DNA of 7,936 bases, taken from assembly GCA_003647385.1 (NCBI GenBank), contig QMMT01000069.1:1-7936 (forward strand). Reading direction: 5' to 3'. The notes beneath the pieces were generated by a model. That model made no database searches. It was not told the origin of the DNA and saw only the letters and a list, made by a program, of their open reading frames with translations. Positions 1 to 6,343 of the stretch are shown here, piece by piece. The position numbers and the translations under genes are program-made. Origin of the DNA: Deltaproteobacteria bacterium (GTDB lineage Bacteria > Desulfobacterota > Desulfobacteria > Desulfobacterales > Desulfobacteraceae). Each line of letters opens with the position of its first letter. Positions within the stretch are counted from its first letter, which is position 1.

Positions 1-2439
1 GATACAGACAGTATTGTTGTTTATGCCAGTAAGAACAAAAGAACTTTAGATTTTTTATATTATCACACAAAACTCAAAAATCTTGATCTGCCATATCCCC
101 AGATAGCGTTTGATTTCACTTTCTTTTTTCTTTTACCCGTAAAACGGCTGCTTCGAATTTTTTTGTGTCACATGGATTACTTTCTCCATCATTTCAGTTT
201 TCAGGATGCGTACACAACAGGTTATGCGACAAAAGAACTGTTAAACGGTAAATCAGGGTTTGTCTGCCTGATTGAAGAAGATGATTTCTATAGACGATTC
301 GTCAAATCAACCCCTGATCCTTTCTTTCTTTTAATTGAACTTCAAAAGAGTATTGACAAACCTGTCATGATAATCCCTGAAGACATTTTTTATGTTACAA
401 AGCCAATGAGAAAGGAAACGACTCTGGTTGATATTTTTTTTGGCACCCATGAAAAACCGGGAAGAATCAAACGCCTTTTTACCATATTAAGACATCCTGA
501 AAAAATTAGAGTTGAGCTTGCAGCTCCTGTTAATTTAAAAGAATTTATCAACCGGCCTGAAATTGAACAGCTTGACTCAGAATTTCAGACTCACAGGTTA
601 AGACGTCATCTGGTAGACACATTAAACCGACAGAGAAAAAGTATAACCGGCCCTGTTTTAAAATCAAGACAGGAAATCACAGAAGATATCTTAACCCGAA
701 AATATTTACGTGAATACCTGGCTGAATATGCCTCGCAAAACAAGCTCACTCTGCGTAAAACCCATAAAAAAGCGGCTGGCTATATCAAAGAGATTGCGGC
801 CAATTACAATCTACATTTCATCAATTTCGGCAATTGGCTGTTAACCTGGGTGTTTAAAAACATCTTTGAAGATCTGGTTATCAATCAAAAAGAAATTAAT
901 CGGATGAGGGAAAAATCGACCAAAGCCCCTCTCATACTAGTGCCCTGCCATAAAAGCCATTTAGATTATCTTTTATTGCCTTATGTCATGTTCAGAAATA
1001 ATATGCCCTGCCCTCATATTGCCGCGGGGAAAAATCTATCTTTCTGGCCGCTAGGTCCTTTATTCAGGAGAGGTGGTGCCTTTTTTATCCGGCGGACATT
1101 TATAGGAGCGCCCCTCTATGCAAAAATTTTTGCTGCCTACCTGGAAAAACTACTCTACGAAGGTTTTAATATCAAAATCTTTATTGAAGGCACAAGAAGC
1201 AGGACGGGAAAACTTTTAGCACCTAAGCCCGGTGGCCTTGCCATGTTGATTAATGCCTATAACAATGGCGCCTGTAACAATCTTTATTTTGTACCGATAT
1301 TTGTCGGGTATGACCACGTTCTTGAGGAGGATGCTTATCTCAAAGAAATTGAAGGCGGCAAGAAAAAACCTGAGACATTGAAAGGCCTTTTTCGTGCCCG
1401 TAAATTTCTAAAAAAGAAATACGGCAAAGTCTATATTAAATTTGATGAGCCCATTTCCATTAAGGATTATATCCAGGGAAAAAACATTGATCTTTCCAAG
1501 ACATCCAATGAAGAATATATACAATTTGTAAAAAGTTTTGGATATAAGCTGATCAATGCCATTAATACAAATGCGGTTGCCACTCCCCATGGTATCATTG
1601 CCAGTGCAGTACTAAACTGCTCGAAAAACACCTTTACAAAAAAACAGATGATTACCAGGGTCAACACCTATATGAGCATGCTGAGCTTTATGAATGCAGA
1701 ACTTTCAGAAACGCTCCTGGTTGACCCGGATAATACCTTAAACTCAGTGATCCATAACTTTATTTCAAGAAACTTTATTGAGCTAGCGGATGAAGATGAT
1801 GACGATATCACTGAACATACTGTTTTTATAATTAAAAATAATAAACGTGCCATTCTCGATTATTATAAAAATTCAGTGGTCTCCTTTTTTGTTTATTTTG
1901 CATACACTGCTGTGGCCATACTTGAAACCGACAGATTTATTTTTTCTTCTTCAGACCTTGTTACCCGCTATAAATTCTTAGAAAAAATTTTTACGGATGA
2001 ATTTTTCTTTGACGAGGAAACAACCTATGAGGAAAACATCTCATTTTGTATTAAAGGCTTTATAAATGACGGGATACTCGTGCCGGATTCATCAGAATTA
2101 GACATGTTTCGCATCACTTCCAAGGGATTAAGAAAACTCAAATGGTTTGCCGCATTTTTACAGCCCTTTTTTGAGTCCTACAAAACCTGTCTACTTTATT
2201 TCGAAAAATATGAAACCGGCAAACATAAAGAAAAAGAAAGGGTTAAAAAGATTCATTCCATTGGAACAAAGCTCTATAAAGGCAAGCTTATCTCTCTAAA
2301 AGAATCTTTATCCCAGGTAAACTATAAAAATGCTGCCAATTATTTTACTAAAAATGGTATTAACGGCTCCCAGGATCAGGCACAAATTGATTATTACAAG
2401 GACATCCTTGACCGGTTAATGCATTTAATCGCAATTTAA
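1..2439 (+). CDS. plsB: Glycerol-3-phosphate 1-O-acyltransferase, PlsB family (5' partial)
   Basis: PlsB transfers an acyl chain from acyl-ACP or acyl-CoA to sn-glycerol-3-phosphate at the inner membrane, the first step of phospholipid synthesis. The frame is open from base 1 to the TAA at 2437-2439, so 812 residues are visible and the true start lies upstream. The visible N-terminus (SIVVYASKNKRTLDFLYYH) already resembles the region near residue 40 of E. coli PlsB (807 aa), so only some tens of residues are probably missing. All four acyltransferase motifs are present (numbered from base 1): the HX4D motif HKSHLD at 317-322, GAFFIRR at 359-365, EGTRSRTGK at 396-404 and VPIFVGYDH at 431-439. 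The second Gly of the E. coli EGGRSRTG motif is Thr here. The surrounding PHIAAG and FWPLGPLFRR segments also match PlsB rather than the much shorter PlsC. A long C-terminal region follows, as in the family. It lies 4 nt before the next gene, so the two are likely cotranscribed. Family call is secure; acyl-donor preference is unknown. Confidence 0.95.
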   Translation, partial: DTDSIVVYASKNKRTLDFLYYHTKLKNLDLPYPQIAFDFTFFFLLPVKRLLRIFLCHMDYFLHHFSFQDAYTTGYATKELLNGKSGFVCLIEEDDFYRRFVKSTPDPFFLLIELQKSIDKPVMIIPEDIFYVTKPMRKETTLVDIFFGTHEKPGRIKRLFTILRHPEKIRVELAAPVNLKEFINRPEIEQLDSEFQTHRLRRHLVDTLNRQRKSITGPVLKSRQEITEDILTRKYLREYLAEYASQNKLTLRKTHKKAAGYIKEIAANYNLHFINFGNWLLTWVFKNIFEDLVINQKEINRMREKSTKAPLILVPCHKSHLDYLLLPYVMFRNNMPCPHIAAGKNLSFWPLGPLFRRGGAFFIRRTFIGAPLYAKIFAAYLEKLLYEGFNIKIFIEGTRSRTGKLLAPKPGGLAMLINAYNNGACNNLYFVPIFVGYDHVLEEDAYLKEIEGGKKKPETLKGLFRARKFLKKKYGKVYIKFDEPISIKDYIQGKNIDLSKTSNEEYIQFVKSFGYKLINAINTNAVATPHGIIASAVLNCSKNTFTKKQMITRVNTYMSMLSFMNAELSETLLVDPDNTLNSVIHNFISRNFIELADEDDDDITEHTVFIIKNNKRAILDYYKNSVVSFFVYFAYTAVAILETDRFIFSSSDLVTRYKFLEKIFTDEFFFDEETTYEENISFCIKGFINDGILVPDSSELDMFRITSKGLRKLKWFAAFLQPFFESYKTCLLYFEKYETGKHKEKERVKKIHSIGTKLYKGKLISLKESLSQVNYKNAANYFTKNGINGSQDQAQIDYYKDILDRLMHLIAI

Positions 2440-2443
2440 ATTC

Positions 2444-4096
2444 ATGAAAGCACTCATTCTTGCAGCAGGATTTGGTACAAGGCTTCTACCCTATACCGGA
2501 AAAATCCCAAAGCCGTTGTTTACATTGCTGTCCAAACCCCTTCTCGAACATTCAATTAAAAAACTTGTAGATGCAGGGTGTGATCAAATTTTGATCAATA
2601 CCCATCATTTGTATGAGCAAATAAAAGCATTTGGTGAACAAAAAAAATACAGTATTAACATTCAAACGATTTTTGAACCTGCTATTCTTGATACTGGCGG
2701 TGCAATTGCCAATGCAAAATCCTTTTTAGATAAACATCCTTTTTTTGTCATTAACGCTGATATTATTTCAACTGTTGATCTAAAAAAGATATATGCGTTT
2801 CATCAAAAATCAAATTGCATGGCAACCCTTGTTCTCCATGATCATCATCAATTCAATAAAGTGGGTGTTGACACCCGGGGATATGTCCAAAATTTTAATT
2901 CAAAAACAAATGGTCTTGCCTTTACCGGAATTCAGGTCTTGTCGCCACAAATTTATGATCATTTTCCCGATAAAAAAATATTTTCAAGCATCGATGTATA
3001 TCAAAGCCTATGCAGCCAAAACCAGGTAAAAGCATTCGTCGAAACTGATATCTTCTGGTCGGATATTGGCACACCGGCATCTTATTGCCTGACATCGATG
3101 CTTACACTTGCTGCATCAGCATTTAAAATCAAACAGAAAAAAATTAAAAAAATTCACATTGACAAACTTGCAGGAGACGGATCTGACAGGCACTGGTACC
3201 GGGCAATATATGAAAACCAGTCTAAGATTATTTCAGACCACGGTATCTGCATGCCTCAAAGTGATGAATGGTTACAACTGAACGCCTTTATTCAAATTGG
3301 AAATCATCTTTTATCCAAAGGCATCCCCCTGCCCCGTATCATCAATCATGATATGCTGTCAGGAATGGTTATCCTCAATGATCTGGGTGATGTCCACCTT
3401 GAGACTCAGATCAGACACAAAAACAGCACTTCTGAAACCCTGAAGCTTTACAAAAAAGTAATTGATCTTCTCATTGATTTTTCAATCAAAGGATTTCAGG
3501 GATTTAAAAAAGAATGGACCTGCCAGAGTGAAACTTACTCAAAAGAACTGATTATTGAAAAAGAATGCCGGTATTTCATGGAAGCATTCATTCAAAATTA
3601 TTTAAAACTTGATCTTTGTTTTCATGAATTTTCAAATGAGTTTGACCATATTGCAGACCATGCACTGAACCACGGATTTATCGGTTTAATGCACCGTGAC
3701 ATGCAGTCAAGAAATATTATGATCCATAACGGCAGGATTTATTTCATTGATTTTCAGTCAGCAAGGATTGGACCCTTGCAATATGATCTTGCATCTTTAC
3801 TGATAGACCCTTATGTTAATCTCAATGAGCAAATCAGAAAGGATCTTTTGCAGTACACTATGGGAAAATTAGAATTAAACTCAGAGAAAAGGCAAAACTT
3901 TTTAGACTGCTACCAATATTGCTGTTTGACAAGAAACCTGCAATTTCTTGGCGCTTTCAGCTTTTTAAGTCGAATCAAAAAGAAAAAAAAATTTGAACAC
4001 TATATCCCTGATGCTGTAAAATCATTAAAAAAGATCATATCAAATTTGAATACGGATAAAATACCCAAACTAACAAAACTTATTCAAACATTATAA
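2444..4096 (+). CDS. Fused sugar-1-phosphate nucleotidyltransferase (MurU-like) and sugar kinase (AmgK-like)
   Basis: This 550-residue protein has two enzymatic halves. Residues 1-223 are a nucleotidyltransferase: the signature GFGTRLLPYTGKIPKP spans 9-24 (Arg13, Lys23), DTGG is at 83-86, a probable metal-binding Asp106 sits in NAD, and Asp207 sits in WSDIGTP. The length matches stand-alone MurU, the MurNAc-1-phosphate uridylyltransferase. A Lys-rich linker (228-236) leads to an APH-fold kinase: GDGSDRHWYR at 244-253 resembles the AmgK N-terminal loop, the catalytic HRDMQSRN is at 417-424 (Asp419, Asn424), and the metal-binding DFQ is at 436-438. Both active sites look intact. In Pseudomonas, separate AmgK (anomeric MurNAc/GlcNAc kinase) and MurU act in sequence to recycle cell-wall sugar into UDP-MurNAc; this protein would do both steps in one cytoplasmic chain. 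The sugar is inferred only; another sugar, or a LicA/LicC-like choline role, is possible. The ATG follows plsB by 4 nt with no convincing Shine-Dalgarno sequence, suggesting translational coupling. Confidence 0.82.
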   Translation: MKALILAAGFGTRLLPYTGKIPKPLFTLLSKPLLEHSIKKLVDAGCDQILINTHHLYEQIKAFGEQKKYSINIQTIFEPAILDTGGAIANAKSFLDKHPFFVINADIISTVDLKKIYAFHQKSNCMATLVLHDHHQFNKVGVDTRGYVQNFNSKTNGLAFTGIQVLSPQIYDHFPDKKIFSSIDVYQSLCSQNQVKAFVETDIFWSDIGTPASYCLTSMLTLAASAFKIKQKKIKKIHIDKLAGDGSDRHWYRAIYENQSKIISDHGICMPQSDEWLQLNAFIQIGNHLLSKGIPLPRIINHDMLSGMVILNDLGDVHLETQIRHKNSTSETLKLYKKVIDLLIDFSIKGFQGFKKEWTCQSETYSKELIIEKECRYFMEAFIQNYLKLDLCFHEFSNEFDHIADHALNHGFIGLMHRDMQSRNIMIHNGRIYFIDFQSARIGPLQYDLASLLIDPYVNLNEQIRKDLLQYTMGKLELNSEKRQNFLDCYQYCCLTRNLQFLGAFSFLSRIKKKKKFEHYIPDAVKSLKKIISNLNTDKIPKLTKLIQTL

Positions 4097-4099
4097 GGA
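4095..4099 (+). promoter_or_regulatory. Ribosome binding site of dapB
   Basis: AAGGA lies 6 nt before the ATG at 4106 and overlaps the stop codon (4094-4096) of the upstream fusion gene. This is a clear Shine-Dalgarno match inside an otherwise SD-poor operon. It supports the chosen start and suggests that dapB is translated independently. Confidence 0.7.
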
Positions 4100-4105
4100 T
4101 TTCAA

Positions 4106-4939
4106 ATGAAAAAAATAAACATCATGATCAATGGCTTACCAGGGAATGTTGCAAAAAAATTAGCTCAGGCTTCTATCATGGATGACAGATTTCAGGTACT
4201 GCCTTTTTCTCTTACCGGCCAGGAAATCCAGGAAGAAACTTTCACAATCGGCTCAACACTATTCGAGCTTATAAAACCCGACACAAGGGATAATAAAATC
4301 AGCAGAATTAAATCTCAATTTACCTCTTTTATAGCCATTGACTTTACTCATCCCACGGCAGTGAATTCAAATGCACTTTTTTATACTCAATATCGAATTC
4401 CGTTTATTATGGGAACCACAGGCGGGGACAGGGAAGAACTTGCGCGAGTTGTTAAACAATCTTCCACGCTTGCGGTTATTGCACCGAATATGGCCAAACA
4501 GATTGTCGGTTTCCAGGCAATGATGGAATACGCAGCCAATACGTTTCCTGATCTTTTTAAGGGATATGAACTTGAAGTAGTTGAAAGCCATCAAAAGGGT
4601 AAAGCCGACACGTCGGGGACTGCCAAAGCAATGGTGGGGTATTTTAATAAACTGGGCACAGATTTTAACGTCACTGATATTCAAATGATCCGAGATCCTG
4701 AAAAGCAGGAAAAAACACTGGGGATTCCCAAAGACCACCTGGCCGGCCATGGGTGGCATACCTATACTTTAAGGACCACTGATGGATCAACCCTGTTTGA
4801 ATTCAAACACAATATCAACGGCAGGGATATTTATGTCAGCGGGACTTTTGATGCTGTTTTTTTCCTTGAAGAAAAACTTGCCAAACCTGACACACAAAAA
4901 AAACTCTATACCATGATTGATGTCCTAAACAGAGAATAA
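4106..4939 (+). CDS. dapB: 4-hydroxy-tetrahydrodipicolinate reductase, plant-type DapB
   Basis: DapB reduces 4-hydroxy-tetrahydrodipicolinate with NAD(P)H in the diaminopimelate/lysine pathway, feeding lysine and peptidoglycan cross-links. The 277 residues match the plant subfamily better than typical bacterial DapB. Visible features are VDFT-like [10 protein letters not shown] (78-87), MGTTGGDRE (102-110), APNMAKQ (126-132), the catalytic segment [14 protein letters not shown] (160-173, with His162 and Lys166 in the expected positions), IRDPEKQ (195-201), [10 protein letters not shown] (211-220), [10 protein letters not shown] (231-240) and a C-terminal YTMIDVL (268-274). Usual bacterial enzymes have E-x-H-H-x-x-K-x-D-A-P-S-G-T; here, as in plants, the second His is Gln and the loop is one residue shorter. 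The N-terminal dinucleotide loop reads NGLPGNVAK (9-17), without the last Gly of GxxGxxG. The good SD and the Met-Lys-Lys start followed by a beta strand support the ATG. Position in an operon with other envelope-precursor genes fits a role in mDAP supply. Family is secure; cofactor preference is unknown. Confidence 0.92.
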   Translation: MKKINIMINGLPGNVAKKLAQASIMDDRFQVLPFSLTGQEIQEETFTIGSTLFELIKPDTRDNKISRIKSQFTSFIAIDFTHPTAVNSNALFYTQYRIPFIMGTTGGDREELARVVKQSSTLAVIAPNMAKQIVGFQAMMEYAANTFPDLFKGYELEVVESHQKGKADTSGTAKAMVGYFNKLGTDFNVTDIQMIRDPEKQEKTLGIPKDHLAGHGWHTYTLRTTDGSTLFEFKHNINGRDIYVSGTFDAVFFLEEKLAKPDTQKKLYTMIDVLNRE

Positions 4940-4943
4940 GCAA

Positions 4944-5438
4944 TTGAATCTCTATCTTAAAATTGCTTTAATCATATTCGGGCTGGCATACCTGATCAGC
5001 CCGGTGGATATTATTCCGGATCTCTTATTGCCCTATATCGGCTGGCTGGATGATGGCGTTGTTATATGGACCATCATTTATCTCATCCGGTATGGAAGAC
5101 TGCCCAATTTCTTTTTTAAAAGGAAAGGCCCTTTTAATCAGACCTTTAACCGGAATACTGCAAATTTTTCATCCCCAGAAAAGAATGCTCGTACAAACGG
5201 CTCAACCCGCTCAGCCGATCAAAAGAAAGGTCCCTCTCAAAATATTCCCAAAACCCCATATGAAGTCCTTGGTATCAGCCCCAATTCGTCAAAAAATGAA
5301 ATCCAGAAAGCTTATAAAGAAGCCATAAAAAAATACCACCCTGACAAGCTGTCCCATCTGGGAGAAGAATTTTCACACCTTGCCAATGAAAAGTTTCTTG
5401 AAATCCAAAAAGCCTATGACATATTGATGAAAGCATAA
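4944..5438 (+). CDS. DUF1232 membrane protein with C-terminal DnaJ (J) domain
   Basis: This is a 164-residue two-domain protein. Residues 3-52 form a DUF1232 (YkvA-like) domain with its typical core [11 protein letters not shown] (16-26) and GWLDD (33-37), flanked by hydrophobic stretches at about 4-19 and 38-50 that probably span or dip into the membrane. A polar, low-complexity linker (about 53-102) follows, then a J domain (105-164) with PYEVLG, an intact HPD at 132-134 and the ending EIQKAYDIL. The HPDKL...G...LANEKF pattern resembles the C-terminal J domain of the membrane co-chaperone DjlA. The HPD motif is what stimulates DnaK ATPase, so a role recruiting Hsp70 to the membrane is inferred; clients are unknown. 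Translation must begin at TTG 4944 or a nearby non-ATG codon, because the only in-frame Met is residue 162. It sits 4 nt after dapB with at best a weak purine-rich SD (AGAG at 4931-4934), so coupling to dapB translation is likely. Confidence 0.85.
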   Translation: MNLYLKIALIIFGLAYLISPVDIIPDLLLPYIGWLDDGVVIWTIIYLIRYGRLPNFFFKRKGPFNQTFNRNTANFSSPEKNARTNGSTRSADQKKGPSQNIPKTPYEVLGISPNSSKNEIQKAYKEAIKKYHPDKLSHLGEEFSHLANEKFLEIQKAYDILMKA

Positions 5439-5442
5439 AAAA

Positions 5443-6216
5443 ATGACGGACTTTTTAAAACTTGGAAATAAAAAGATTGAAGTGCAGTGGTATCCTGTAG
5501 AACAAAAAGATCACCCAACGCTTATCTTTTTGCATGAAGGTCTTGGGTGTACCCGCATGTGGAAAAATTTCCCGCAAATGCTATCCCAAAACACCGGCTG
5601 CCCTGCCCTGGTTTTTTCACGGTTTGGATACGGCAACTCAGATCCGAGCCCGTTGCCCTGGAAAGTTAATTTTATGCACAAAGAAGCGTTGAACGTTCTG
5701 CCTGCTATTCTAAAAACCGCGCACATAAAAAACTATATCCTCATCGGTCATTCAGACGGTGGATCTATTGGAATTGTATTTTCAGGCAGCTCTTGTTCTA
5801 ATGGCCTTAAAGGTCTGATTACAGAAGCTGCCCATGTCTTTTGTGAACAGATCACTGTGGACTGCATCCGCCAGGCAAAGGTGAATTATGAACGCCACAA
5901 TTTAAAACAAGGGCTTAAAAAATATCATGGTAAAAATACGGACAATGCTTTCCGGGGATGGAATGACGTCTGGCTTCACCCAAAATTTGTGAACTGGAAT
6001 ATTGAAAAGTATTTAGATAAAATTACGGTTCCCATGCTTTCCCTCCAGGGAAAAGATGATCAATATGGAACGGCAAAACAAATCGAGTCCATAAAACGCC
6101 ATGTAACACAGGTTGAAACTTATTTGATTGATAATTGCAGCCACTCGCCACATAGTGAACAGCCTGATCAAACTTTAAAAATAATGACTCAATTTATCCT
6201 TCATATAATTGCTTAA
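5443..6216 (+). CDS. Alpha/beta-fold hydrolase, substrate unknown
   Basis: This is a 257-residue soluble hydrolase with no signal peptide, so it is probably cytoplasmic. The alpha/beta-hydrolase landmarks appear in order: an oxyanion-loop motif LHEGLG (30-35), FSRFGYGNSDP (58-68), the nucleophile elbow GHSDGG at 102-107 with Ser104, the acid in LQGKDDQYGT (201-210, Asp206 more likely than Asp205), and the general base His234 in NCSHSPHSEQP (231-241). The triad is therefore complete. HEGLG, SRFGYG, RGWND (171-175) and the SPH ending are characteristic of a widespread proteobacterial MhpC/BioH-like subgroup usually annotated only as alpha/beta hydrolase. Whether it is an esterase, thioesterase or C-C hydrolase cannot be told. 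It starts 4 nt after the DUF1232/J-domain gene, with only a weak SD, and is the last gene of the tightly spaced block; a 127-nt gap follows. Confidence 0.88.
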   Translation: MTDFLKLGNKKIEVQWYPVEQKDHPTLIFLHEGLGCTRMWKNFPQMLSQNTGCPALVFSRFGYGNSDPSPLPWKVNFMHKEALNVLPAILKTAHIKNYILIGHSDGGSIGIVFSGSSCSNGLKGLITEAAHVFCEQITVDCIRQAKVNYERHNLKQGLKKYHGKNTDNAFRGWNDVWLHPKFVNWNIEKYLDKITVPMLSLQGKDDQYGTAKQIESIKRHVTQVETYLIDNCSHSPHSEQPDQTLKIMTQFILHIIA

Positions 6217-6282
6217 GAATTGCAAATCTTTAAAATGGTTTCTTTATCTTTTAGGACTGTTTTCCGATAATAGTGCATAAGT

Positions 6283-6310
6283 TTGCATGTAGAATCTTTT
6301 TTGTGATACA
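6283..6310 (+). promoter_or_regulatory. Possible sigma70-type promoter for the histidine kinase gene
   Basis: TTGCAT (6283-6288) and GATACA (6305-6310) are separated by 16 bp, and a TGT immediately before the second box resembles an extended -10. The match to consensus is only partial. GATAAT at 6266-6271 is a better -10 hexamer but lacks a convincing -35. A promoter in this gap is plausible because it is the only gap of size in the window, but the exact position is weakly supported. Confidence 0.3.
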
Positions 6311-6329
6311 AATATCAAAAATATTTGTA
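6307..6329 (+). repeat. Perfect 9-bp inverted repeat before the histidine kinase gene
   Basis: TACAAATAT and ATATTTGTA are exact reverse complements around a 5-nt spacer (CAAAA). The repeat overlaps the candidate -10 region and ends 1 nt before the GGAG ribosome binding site. It could be an operator for a dimeric regulator or a weak AU-rich hairpin in the mRNA leader. With 7 of 9 pairs being A-T, chance occurrence in AT-rich DNA cannot be excluded. Confidence 0.5.
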
Positions 6330-6330
6330 C

Positions 6331-6335
6331 GGAGA
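6331..6335 (+). promoter_or_regulatory. Ribosome binding site of the histidine kinase gene
   Basis: GGAGA lies 8 nt before the ATG at 6344, a good Shine-Dalgarno match and spacing that fixes this start. The inverted repeat immediately upstream could influence its accessibility. Confidence 0.65.
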
Positions 6336-6343
6336 CCTTAAGT

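Noticed and set aside
1668..1853. Minus-strand frame with a Ser-rich run
   Set aside because: The serines mirror the GAT/GAA acidic run (DEDDDD) of PlsB on the + strand, so this is a shadow frame and not a gene.
4367..4759. A 130-codon open frame on the minus strand
   Set aside because: It lies wholly inside dapB, whose conserved motifs are in the + frame. The antisense product shows no recognisable domain.
6221..6287. TGCAAA and TTTGCA as distant inverted repeat, and a T6 run at 6297-6302, as a terminator for the upstream operon
   Set aside because: The pairing is only 6 bp across a 55-nt loop and no stem abuts the T run. I see no convincing terminator in this gap, so some read-through into the kinase gene is possible.
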